Shown piece after piece: positions 1 to 5,769 of a stretch of DNA of 8,777 nucleotides (positions are counted from its first letter, which is position 1; each line of letters opens with the position of its first letter). The position numbers and the translations under genes were made by a program. The DNA comes from Solirubrobacterales bacterium (GTDB taxonomy: Bacteria; Actinomycetota; Thermoleophilia; Solirubrobacterales; Solirubrobacteraceae), in the NCBI GenBank assembly GCA_025964075.1, contig JAOPZQ010000416.1, positions 1 to 8,777 on the forward strand. Direction: 5' to 3'. A model generated the notes under the pieces. The model saw only the letters and a program-made list of their open reading frames with translations, was not told where the DNA came from and made no database searches.

Positions 1-97
1 ACCACGCGGCCACGGCGGCCGCGACCAGCGCAGCGAGGGCCGCGCCCATCGCCCACCGGGGCGAGGGCTGTCCGGAGACGGGAGAGGTGGAAGGCAT
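1..97 (-). CDS. N-terminal fragment of a membrane protein, possibly transglutaminase-like (partial, runs off the left edge)
   Basis: Only the first 32 codons are present. They read MPSTSPVSGQPSPRW, then an Ala/Leu/Val-rich hydrophobic run (about residues 17-32), consistent with a first transmembrane segment. The ATG at 97-95 is preceded by GGAG five bases upstream. An in-frame GTG at 142-140, just after the DUF58 stop, is an alternative that would add 15 residues. The gene follows moxR and DUF58 on the same strand with a short gap. In actinobacteria the third gene of such clusters is commonly a polytopic membrane protein with a transglutaminase-like domain (TgpA/DUF3488 type). That identity is inferred from neighbourhood only, because the domain lies outside the window. 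Confidence 0.55.
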   Translation of the reverse strand, partial: MPSTSPVSGQPSPRWAMGAALAALVAAAVAAW

Positions 98-150
98 GGC
101 CGCTCCACTCGAGGGGCCGGTCGACGCGGCGGGGCGATTCACCTGATCGA

Positions 151-1098
151 TCAGCCCGGCTCGACCTCGGGCGGCAGGAGCGTCGGCGTCCGGCCAGACG
201 CGGCCGCGGGCGCCCGCGTGGCGTCGATGCGCACGGCGTTGGCCCGCACGTCCGCGAGCGAGGCCGGCGCCGCTCGGTGAGCCGACGGCTGCATGAGGGC
301 CAGCCGGCGGTGCACTGTGCGCCACTGACCCGCGGTGTCGGTGACCGTCGTGGCGGCGCGATCGCCCGGGAGCAGGACCCGGCAGCCGCCCCTGCGGGCG
401 AGGGCCAGGATCTGGCCGGCGGAAGCCCGGGCGGCCCAGTCCACCGCGCTCACCCCCGGGTTCCCGCCCGTGTCGACGACGACGAGCGGCAGTCCGCCCA
501 CCGCCGCGGTGATGCGCCGCGCATGCAAGCCCGCGCCGCGGGCCAGGGCGGGCCAGTGGATGCGCCCGATCGGCGTGCCCGGCACGTAGGGCACCAGCCC
601 GTCGAGATCGACGTCGTCTGCCGGGCTGGCCCAGGGCCGCGCGGCGGGCGCGCCCGCGTCGGGTCTCGGCAGGACCAGCAGCGGCTCGGGTCGTCCTACG
701 TGCAGGCGCCGCTCGGCAATGCCCAGAGCGTCGCGCACGCGGACGAGTGAGGGTCCGAGCCGGTACGCCCCCCGGCGTCCGATCGTCAGCGAGACCTCTC
801 CGCCCCCCGCCGCGAGCGGCACCCAGGCGCCGTCGAGGAGCGCCTCCAGTCCGACCGGCAGGCGACCGAGCCCCCCGACCTCGAAGCGCAGGTCGAACGG
901 CCGGTCCTCGACCGCCTCCTGCGTGAGCACTAGGCGCGAGATGCGCAGCCGCCGGGCGGCCACGGCCACGCTCGCCCACCCGGCCACGGGGACGATCGCC
1001 AGGCCCACCGCGGGCACCAGCAGCGTGGGCGCCGGCAGGACCCCAGCCACGGCGGCCAGCGCGGCGGCCGCCGAGAGCAGCGCGAGCGCGCGCCTCAC
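151..1098 (-). CDS. DUF58 domain protein (MoxR-associated, VWA-like)
   Basis: A 315-residue protein starting at GTG (1098-1096), whose GTGA overlaps the moxR stop, so translational coupling is likely. Residues 4-48 hold two hydrophobic segments, giving a membrane anchor. The DUF58 signature is at about 167-187, DGLVPYVPGTPIGRIHWPALAR-like, matching the family's Y-x-PG-x-x-x-R-x-I-x-W-x-x-x-A-R. The cytoplasmic part should resemble a von Willebrand A fold, but the usual metal-site DxSxS is here D209-T-G-G-N, so metal binding is doubtful. The protein is at the short end for a family often near 400 residues. DUF58 proteins act with MoxR ATPases in poorly defined chaperone or envelope-maturation roles. 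The reading frame stays open far upstream across moxR, but that stretch is antisense-frame noise, since moxR is clearly the gene there. Confidence 0.88.
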   Translation of the reverse strand: MRRALALLSAAAALAAVAGVLPAPTLLVPAVGLAIVPVAGWASVAVAARRLRISRLVLTQEAVEDRPFDLRFEVGGLGRLPVGLEALLDGAWVPLAAGGGEVSLTIGRRGAYRLGPSLVRVRDALGIAERRLHVGRPEPLLVLPRPDAGAPAARPWASPADDVDLDGLVPYVPGTPIGRIHWPALARGAGLHARRITAAVGGLPLVVVDTGGNPGVSAVDWAARASAGQILALARRGGCRVLLPGDRAATTVTDTAGQWRTVHRRLALMQPSAHRAAPASLADVRANAVRIDATRAPAAASGRTPTLLPPEVEPG

Positions 1099-2135
1099 CG
1101 CGCCGGGACCTGCGCGACTGCGTCGGCGATCACACGCGCCTCTCCCCCTGGTCCCGACGCCGCGGCGGGCTGAATGCGGTGAGCGAGCACCGGCTCGACG
1201 AGGGCCTGCACGTCGTCGGGCACCGCGTAGTCGCGGCGCGCCAGCGCCGCGCGCGCTCGCGCCGCGGCCAGCAACAGGACGCCCGCTCTCGGACTGGCGC
1301 CGACCTCGGCCAGCGGATGCCGCCGCGTGACCTCGAGGAGCCTCACGACGTAGCGCAGCAGCGCGTCGCTCGCGTAGACGCCGGCGACCGTCTCCTGGGC
1401 GGCCAGCAGCCGCGCGGGATGGCTGACCGGCGCCACGGCACGCCCCTCCCCGCCGCGGAGCAGCGACACTTCCTGGTCGGCGGTCGGATAGCCCAGCGAG
1501 ACCCGGGTCATGAAGCGGTCCAGCTGCGCCGGCGGGAGCGGGTACGTGCCGTCGTAGCCGGCCGTGGGGTTCTGGGTCGCGATGACGATGAACGGCGCCT
1601 GGATCGGTCGCGACTGCCCGTCGACGGTGACCTGGCGCTCTTGCATCGCCTCGAGCAGCCCGGACTGAGTCTTGGGAGTTGCGCGGTTGAGCTCGTCGAC
1701 GAGCACGACGTTCGCGAACACCGGCCCCGGGAGGAATTCGAAGCCCGCGGTCTCGGAACGCCAGATGCTCGTGCCCAAGACATCCGCCGGCAGCAGGTCG
1801 ACGGTCGCCTGCACGCGCGAGAAGCGACCGTCGAGGCTCGACGCGAGGGTGCGCGCGAGCGTGGTCTTGCCCACGCCCGGATGGTCCTCGACCAGCAGAT
1901 GCCCACCGCCGAGCAGCGTTGCCAGGACCACATCCAACGTCTCCTCGGGCATGCGCACGGCGGTCTGCACGCACGCCCGTAGGCGCGCGCCGAGGGCTGC
2001 GACGTCGTCGACCGTCGTCGTGACGGGTTCTTCAGGACGTCCGAGCGCGGGGCTCGACGCCGCGGCGAGCCGGGGCATCGGCCGACGCCGCGAGTTGTGC
2101 TCAGGCACCGCGCTCATTGGACCGGACATGCTCAT
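1095..2135 (-). CDS. MoxR family AAA+ ATPase
   Basis: A 346-residue MoxR-type AAA+ ATPase. Visible motifs are Walker A EDHPGVGKTT (83-92, K90), Walker B VVLVDE (143-148, D147/E148), the family stretch GLLEAMQERQVT (159-170), sensor 1 VIATQNP with N189, the arginine finger region LPPAQLDRFM (R207) and sensor 2 GASPRAGVLL (R283). MoxR ATPases form rings thought to act as chaperones that mature or insert cofactors into partner proteins, typically with DUF58/VWA proteins encoded next door, as here. The first ~40 residues are a low-complexity extension. The start is uncertain: ATG at 2135 has only a GGAG 12 bases upstream, and ATGs at 2129, 2117 and 2078 are in frame. It heads a minus-strand operon with the DUF58 gene (4-base overlap). 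Confidence 0.93.
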   Translation of the reverse strand: MSMSGPMSAVPEHNSRRRPMPRLAAASSPALGRPEEPVTTTVDDVAALGARLRACVQTAVRMPEETLDVVLATLLGGGHLLVEDHPGVGKTTLARTLASSLDGRFSRVQATVDLLPADVLGTSIWRSETAGFEFLPGPVFANVVLVDELNRATPKTQSGLLEAMQERQVTVDGQSRPIQAPFIVIATQNPTAGYDGTYPLPPAQLDRFMTRVSLGYPTADQEVSLLRGGEGRAVAPVSHPARLLAAQETVAGVYASDALLRYVVRLLEVTRRHPLAEVGASPRAGVLLLAAARARAALARRDYAVPDDVQALVEPVLAHRIQPAAASGPGGEARVIADAVAQVPAR

Positions 2136-2244
2136 CGATCTAGGCGGCTCCGTCGTCGGCTGATGGTCGGCTCTTCGGTAACCCCCCGGTGTATCGCGCC
2201 GCCGGCCGAACGTACGCCCGCCGCGGTATGCCGCGAAGCTAGTG

Positions 2245-2275
2245 GAGCGCGGCGGACCATCGGCCCGCCGCGCTC
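2245..2275 (-). terminator. Hairpin terminator after the first small collagen-like gene
   Basis: A perfect 11-bp stem, GAGCGCGGCGG (2245-2255) with CCGCCGCGCTC (2265-2275), and a 9-base loop. It lies about 43 bases past the stop of the minus-strand gene at 2319-2624 and before moxR. There is no T tract, as is common for hairpin terminators in GC-rich actinobacteria. It probably isolates the peptide gene from the moxR operon. Confidence 0.6.
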
Positions 2276-2318
2276 AGTGGGGGACTCGACTCGTGTTTCG
2301 GAAGTTGAGCCTGGCGGC

Positions 2319-2624
2319 TCAGCCGCCGAGCTGGCCGCCGGGGCCGAGCGGACCCGAGGGCCCGAGGTTCCAGGCGTCCCAGCCCGTGGGCACCTTGCCG
2401 TTTGCTCCTTGCGGCCCGTGCGGGCCGAGCGGCCCCATGGGACCGGTCGGTCCCATGTTGACGAACCCCGGGAAGAGGCCACCGGGCATCACCGCGGCGG
2501 GCGTGGGCAGGCTGGGGACGGCGGGCAGAGCCGGCATGGTCACCGCGCCGGCGACCGGGGCGCCGACGGCGAGCGCGCCGACGACCGCGACCGCCGCCGC
2601 GAATCGGTTTCTTGGAGAGATCAT
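2319..2624 (-). CDS. Small secreted collagen-like (GPx-repeat) peptide, copy 1
   Basis: A 101-residue protein of no family I can name. Residues 1-28 look like a Sec signal peptide (MISPRNR, then an Ala/Val-rich core, ending near A-G-A). A Pro-rich segment follows (PALPAVPSLPTP, 31-42). Residues 58-77 are five GPx triplets, GPT GPM GPL GPH GPQ, then GAN-GK. A second short run, GPS GPL GPG, closes the protein near 88-96. The start ATG (2624-2622) has AAAGGA upstream with short spacing. It is similar in length, signal peptide, Pro-rich spacer and triplet position to the protein at 6930-7298, so the two are likely paralogues. The tract is far too short for a classical stable triple helix, so a role as an extracellular or wall-linked peptide is only a guess. 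It is followed by its own hairpin terminator. Confidence 0.8.
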   Translation of the reverse strand: MISPRNRFAAAVAVVGALAVGAPVAGAVTMPALPAVPSLPTPAAVMPGGLFPGFVNMGPTGPMGPLGPHGPQGANGKVPTGWDAWNLGPSGPLGPGGQLGG

Positions 2625-3138
2625 GGTTCCTTTCCCTTCTTCTGGACGGCGGAGCCATCCGTGGACATCCCACTCTCCTGCGATGTGGGGTCCCGCTCAG
2701 CCGGTCCATCTGACGGTCTCGCCTGGTCCGGCGGTCACCGCGCCCCCGCAGCCGTCGGAGATCCAGTCCGGTGCGTTGCTCCGAGCGGAGCGTGGACGCC
2801 CAGCCGCCCGCGCCCGAGAAGGGACGGGCGCGGGCGGCTGGGGACGGGCCCGTCGGGAGGGGTGACGGAGCCGCCCAGCGTCCCGCGGATGGGGCGAAGC
2901 GGGACGCGTCTCGGCGCGGCGGCTCTTCCGTGAGGCCGATGGGGTCACGCCCGAGATGAATACGCCGAAACGCACTCTGCCGTGCATCCGGCGGGCGCGC
3001 AATGCCCCCTAGCCCGAACCCGCCTTCCGAACTACCCGAACGGCGGTAGGGCCAACCCCCCCTCGCCTGGCCCTCGGGACGGCCACGGCCAAGCGCCGGG
3101 ACAGCTCGCATCGGCCGCCATTACGGGACGTTGGCACC
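2625..3138. other. Divergent gene-poor region between peptide gene and GH12 gene
   Basis: These 514 bases separate a minus-strand start (2624) and a plus-strand start (3139). I see no convincing intact gene. Promoters for both neighbours should lie here, but no clear -35/-10 pair stands out. The stretch holds a run of inverted repeats (2778-2907), three copies of CCGAAC (3014-3041), and a minus-strand frame from 2975 whose first residues (RFGVFISGVTPSA) resemble the start of a luciferase-like monooxygenase. It then turns into Arg/Pro-rich nonsense-like sequence, so this is at most a gene relic. Confidence 0.6.
2778..2907. repeat. Cluster of four inverted repeats, including an 18-bp perfect stem
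   Basis: In order: GCTCCG/CGGAGC (2778-2783 with 2786-2791); an 18-bp perfect stem CCCAGCCGCCCGCGCCCG (2799-2816) with its complement (2825-2842) and an 8-base loop AGAAGGGA; a 12-base palindrome GACGGGCCCGTC (2843-2854); and a 9-bp stem GCGTCCCGC (2878-2886) with GCGGGACGC (2899-2907). The 18-bp stem could be a strong factor-independent terminator on either strand. No gene clearly ends here, since both neighbours are transcribed outward, so a non-coding RNA, a boundary element or the terminator of a lost gene are all possible. Confidence 0.7.
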
Positions 3139-3966
3139 GTGACCCACGCTTGCGACATCCCCTCTGGCCGCCGACGGCGGCCGCGCTGGCTGTTGCCGCT
3201 CGCGGCGCTCGCCGTAGCGTTGCCCATCCCGACCGCGACCGCCGCCCCCGCCGGCACCTGCGACCCGTTCGGCAGGCTCCCGGTCGCGGGCGGCACATAC
3301 GCCGTGCAGAACAACGAGTGGAACTCGAGCTCCCAGCAGTGCATCTCCGCGCAAGGGAGCACCGGCTGGATGGTGAGCACCGCAAACCAGAGCGCCGCGA
3401 CAGACGGTCCGCCGGCCTCGTATCCCTCGATCTACCGCGGCTGCCATTGGGGGGCCTGCACCGCGAACAGCGCACTGCCGATCCAAGTACGCAGCCTAAG
3501 GAGCGCGAGGAGCAGCTGGAGCACGACCCAGGCCGCATCGGGCGCATACGACGCGTCCTACGACATCTGGTTCAACAGATCGCCCAGGACCACCGGCCAG
3601 CCGGACGGCACCGAGCTGATGATCTGGCTCGCCCACCGCGGCGGCGTCCAGCCCGCCGGCTCGCAGGTGGCAACGGTGACGATCGGCGGCACCCCATGGG
3701 CCATCTGGACCAACCGCATGGCCGGCTGGAACTACATCGCCTACGAGCGGGTGACCGGGACGAGCTCGGTCAGCAACCTGAACATCGCTGCATTCGTCCA
3801 CGACGCCGTCGATCGGCAGTCGATCCAGCCGTCCTCGTACCTCATCGACGCGGAGGCCGGCTTCGAGGTCTGGAATGGCGGCCAGGGCCTGGCGACGAAC
3901 TCGTTCTCGCTCTCGGCCCACCGGCGATCGCATCGACGCCCGGCAGGAGGACGACGGCGCTCATGA
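3139..3966 (+). CDS. Secreted glycoside hydrolase family 12 (endoglucanase/xyloglucanase-like)
   Basis: A 275-residue secreted GH12 enzyme, predicted to cleave beta-1,4-glucan or xyloglucan outside the cell with retention. Residues 1-36 form a signal peptide (RRRRPRW, a Leu/Ala core, cleavage near TATA-AP). Family landmarks in order are NNEWNSSSQQC (58-68), YPSIYRGCHWG (95-105), ASYDIWF (139-145), the nucleophile region TELMIWL (E159), WNYIAY (197-202) and the acid/base region GFEVWNGG (E243). Both catalytic glutamates are present. The catalytic fold ends at about TNSFSLS (253-259), followed by a 16-residue Arg-rich tail (AHRRSHRRPAGGRRRS) not typical of the family; a linker and cellulose-binding module, sometimes found there, is absent. 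The GTG start (3139) has only a weak ribosome site. The gene stands alone, with no sugar transporter or other cellulase nearby. Confidence 0.88.
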   Translation: MTHACDIPSGRRRRPRWLLPLAALAVALPIPTATAAPAGTCDPFGRLPVAGGTYAVQNNEWNSSSQQCISAQGSTGWMVSTANQSAATDGPPASYPSIYRGCHWGACTANSALPIQVRSLRSARSSWSTTQAASGAYDASYDIWFNRSPRTTGQPDGTELMIWLAHRGGVQPAGSQVATVTIGGTPWAIWTNRMAGWNYIAYERVTGTSSVSNLNIAAFVHDAVDRQSIQPSSYLIDAEAGFEVWNGGQGLATNSFSLSAHRRSHRRPAGGRRRS

Positions 3967-4059
3967 CCTCCTAGGGGGACGATGCCGACGGCAATGCTCC
4001 TCGGGCGCTGCTTTCGCCTACCTCGCGAGATGCCCGTTCCCACGGCGGTGCACCGAACG

Positions 4060-4078
4060 TGAGGTAAGGCTTCCCCTA
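4060..4078. promoter_or_regulatory. Candidate DtxR/IdeR-type iron box
   Basis: TGAGGTAAGGCTTCCCCTA matches 15 of 19 positions of one form of the DtxR/IdeR box consensus (TTAGGTAAGGCTTACCTAA, recalled from the family). The left half-site AGGTAAGGCTT is perfect and the right half degenerate. It sits about 150 bases upstream of the response-regulator operon and 94 bases past the GH12 stop. The assignment rests on the motif alone. Confidence 0.35.
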
Positions 4079-4092
4079 CCCGCAGCGCGGGT
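4078..4092. other. Small hairpin downstream of the GH12 gene
   Basis: A perfect 6-bp stem ACCCGC (4078-4083) with GCGGGT (4087-4092) and a 3-base loop, without a T tract. It may act as a weak terminator for the GH12 gene or be part of the leader of the following operon. A second stem, CCTCGCG (4169-4175) with CGCGAGG (4181-4187), lies closer to the response-regulator start. Confidence 0.3.
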
Positions 4093-4228
4093 CCTCCGCA
4101 GTCGAAGTCGGGATCAGGGGGATTCCGACACTGGCCTGCGCGCGAAACAGTGCAGTCCACTCCTGTTCCCTCGCGCAGTTCGCGAGGAGGGCGGCGTCCA
4201 ACCGACAGATGAACGGAGAGATCGAGTC

Positions 4229-5062
4229 ATGGCACTGAGCTCCGCTAGGCCAACTGTTGCAGACGCGCCTGACGCGCGCGCGTCCGAGCTGGTTCTCCTC
4301 GAGCCGCTCGATCGTTTCCCGTTGGAGCCGCGCCCGATCGGCTCCCGTCCGATCCGCGTCGTGATCGCCGACGGCCAGCCCGTCGTGCGCGCCGGCCTCC
4401 ACGCACTGCTCGAGGGCGAGAAGGACATCGTCGTCGTGGGAGACGCTTCCGATGGCGACGCAGCGGCGGCCATCGCGGCAGAGCTGCGGCCGGACGTAGT
4501 CCTCCTGGACGCCGATCTCTCAGGGCTCGACGTCCTGGAGGTCACGCGACTTATCATCGATGGTCCCGAGCAGGCTGGTGCCAGGGTGATGATCCTCGCC
4601 GCGCGCGACACCGACGAGTGTCTCTTCGCCGCGCTGCGGGCGGGGGCCAGCGGATTCCTGGTCAAGAACTCCGAGCCCATCGACCTCGTCGAGGCCATCC
4701 GCGTGGTCGCCTCGGGCGAAGCGCTGCTCTCGCCAGGCGCCACCGGGCGCCTGATCGCCGAGTTCGCCTCGCAGCCTCAGCCCCACCTGCCGAGCGACGA
4801 GCAGCTGGAGGAGCTGACCCCGCGCGAGCGGGAGGTGATGACGCTTGTGGCCACCGGACTGAGCAACGACGAGATCGCCGAGCGACTGGTCATCAGCCGC
4901 GCCACGGCGAAGACGCACGTGAGCCGGGCGCTCTGCAAGCTCGACGTGCGGGACCGGGCGCAGCTCGTCGCCGTCGCGTACCAGGCGGGGCTCGTGCATC
5001 CCGGCCATCGCCGGGCCCGACTGTCCGTCCCGACCGCGCTCCCGGCGCTGGTGGCCGCGTGA
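4229..5062 (+). CDS. NarL/LuxR-family response regulator with atypical receiver
   Basis: A 277-residue response regulator. After a ~40-residue N-terminal extension comes a receiver domain (about 42-165), then a LuxR-type helix-turn-helix (about 196-255: LTPREREVMTLVATGLSNDEIAERL and following, with the recognition stretch VISRATAKTHVSRAL). The predicted phosphoacceptor is D94 (VVLLDADLSG) and the conserved lysine is K146 (GFLVKN). Two usual residues are changed: the acidic pair is D48-G49 instead of D-D, and the switch Thr/Ser after the fourth strand is A124 (VMILAARD). Phosphorylation, if it occurs, may work differently. The start ATG is chosen for GGAG at 4215-4218 and because the frame upstream lacks protein-like sequence. 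No histidine kinase is encoded in the window. Its TGA overlaps the next ATG by one base. Confidence 0.9.
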   Translation: MALSSARPTVADAPDARASELVLLEPLDRFPLEPRPIGSRPIRVVIADGQPVVRAGLHALLEGEKDIVVVGDASDGDAAAAIAAELRPDVVLLDADLSGLDVLEVTRLIIDGPEQAGARVMILAARDTDECLFAALRAGASGFLVKNSEPIDLVEAIRVVASGEALLSPGATGRLIAEFASQPQPHLPSDEQLEELTPREREVMTLVATGLSNDEIAERLVISRATAKTHVSRALCKLDVRDRAQLVAVAYQAGLVHPGHRRARLSVPTALPALVAA

Positions 5063-5769
5063 TGCCCGCCAAGATCGTCGCGCATCTACGGGGAAACCTC
5101 GTCGCCTACGTGGCGCTGTTCGCGGCGCTGGGAGGCACCTCCTACGCCGCAGTGAGCCTGAAGCGCGGGAGTGTGACCTCCGCCGCGCTCGCCAAGGGCG
5201 CCGTGACCCACTCGAAGCTCGCTCGCAACAGCGTCACGTCGCTGAACGTGACGCCGCGCTCGCTGACGGCCGCTGCCTTCAAGTCAGGCACGCTGGTGAA
5301 CGGCACCGTCAGAGGCCCCAAGGGCCCTCCGGGTGCCGCAGGCGGGCCCGGGCCGCAGGGCACCCCCGGTGGCGCCAGCGTCGGCGCGAGGCCCCGCTTC
5401 TCAGGCTCGGTCAGCGCACCCAAGGGCGCCAACACGAGCGTCCCGCTGACCGGCAACACGTGGACCCAGGTACCCAACGAGCTCGACCTCATCGCCGGTG
5501 CGATGACCGTGCACATACCGTCGTCGTGCACCGGGTCGTTCGGCAACGCGCTCGTGGTCAACGTCGACGGCACCGCGACGACGTTCGCGCTCGCCCCGAC
5601 CGCGCCGGCGTCAGGCACCGTGACGATGCCCTTCAACGTCGGCACGCTGACGGAGTCCACGCAGTCGACGCCCCACACGGTGACGGCCTCGTTCGGGAAC
5701 TCGTGCACCAAGGACGGGGAGAATTTCACGGTCTCCGACGTGAAGCTCGACGTCATCCGGGTCCCGTGA
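5062..5769 (+). CDS. Exported protein with decapeptide repeats and a short collagen-like tract
   Basis: A 235-residue protein. Residues 11-30 (GNLVAYVALFAALGGTSYAA) are a hydrophobic signal or anchor segment of a type common in Thermoleophilia. Residues 36-75 hold four tandem decapeptides: GSVTSAALAK, GAVTHSKLAR, NSVTSLNVTP, RSLTAAAFKS. Residues 85-104 are a collagen-like tract (GPK GPP GAA, then GGPGPQ GTP GGA). Residues ~112-235 are Thr/Val/Ser-rich with alternating hydrophobics, likely a beta-sandwich, with two cysteines (C156, C215) that could pair. The layout, stalk plus collagen plus globular head, recalls bacterial collagen-like surface proteins with a C1q-like head, but I cannot name a family for the head. 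The gene starts inside the regulator's stop codon (1-base overlap) and ends in a 4-base overlap with the phosphatase gene. Confidence 0.85.
   Translation: MPAKIVAHLRGNLVAYVALFAALGGTSYAAVSLKRGSVTSAALAKGAVTHSKLARNSVTSLNVTPRSLTAAAFKSGTLVNGTVRGPKGPPGAAGGPGPQGTPGGASVGARPRFSGSVSAPKGANTSVPLTGNTWTQVPNELDLIAGAMTVHIPSSCTGSFGNALVVNVDGTATTFALAPTAPASGTVTMPFNVGTLTESTQSTPHTVTASFGNSCTKDGENFTVSDVKLDVIRVP

Noticed and set aside
1099..1974. Long minus-strand extension of the DUF58 frame, giving a 607-residue protein
   Set aside because: This part runs through moxR in another frame, is Arg/Gly/Ala-rich with no motifs, and the GTG at 1098 overlapping the moxR stop is the natural start.
1179..1982. Plus-strand 267-residue open frame
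   Set aside because: Antisense shadow of moxR: an Arg/His/Gln-rich product with no motifs, whereas the minus strand carries all AAA+ motifs.
2239..3111. Minus-strand 290-residue open frame
   Set aside because: It overlaps the collagen-like peptide gene in another frame and is Arg/Pro/Gly-rich throughout, with no ribosome site.
2982..3974. Plus-strand 330-residue open frame overlapping the GH12 gene
   Set aside because: Low-complexity Arg-rich translation; the GH12 frame has clear catalytic motifs and a signal peptide.
3875..4228. N-terminal extension of the response regulator frame
   Set aside because: The added sequence overlaps the GH12 gene end, is Arg-rich, and the ATG at 4229 has a GGAG site.
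4209..4238. Nine-codon upstream frame (MNGEIESWH) overlapping the response regulator start
   Set aside because: No ribosome site at proper spacing (AGGAGG is 18 bases away); probably chance.
5460..5765. N-terminal extension of the phosphatase frame
   Set aside because: It lies wholly inside the collagen-like gene, is Arg/His-rich, and the PPM motifs all fall after the GTG at 5766.
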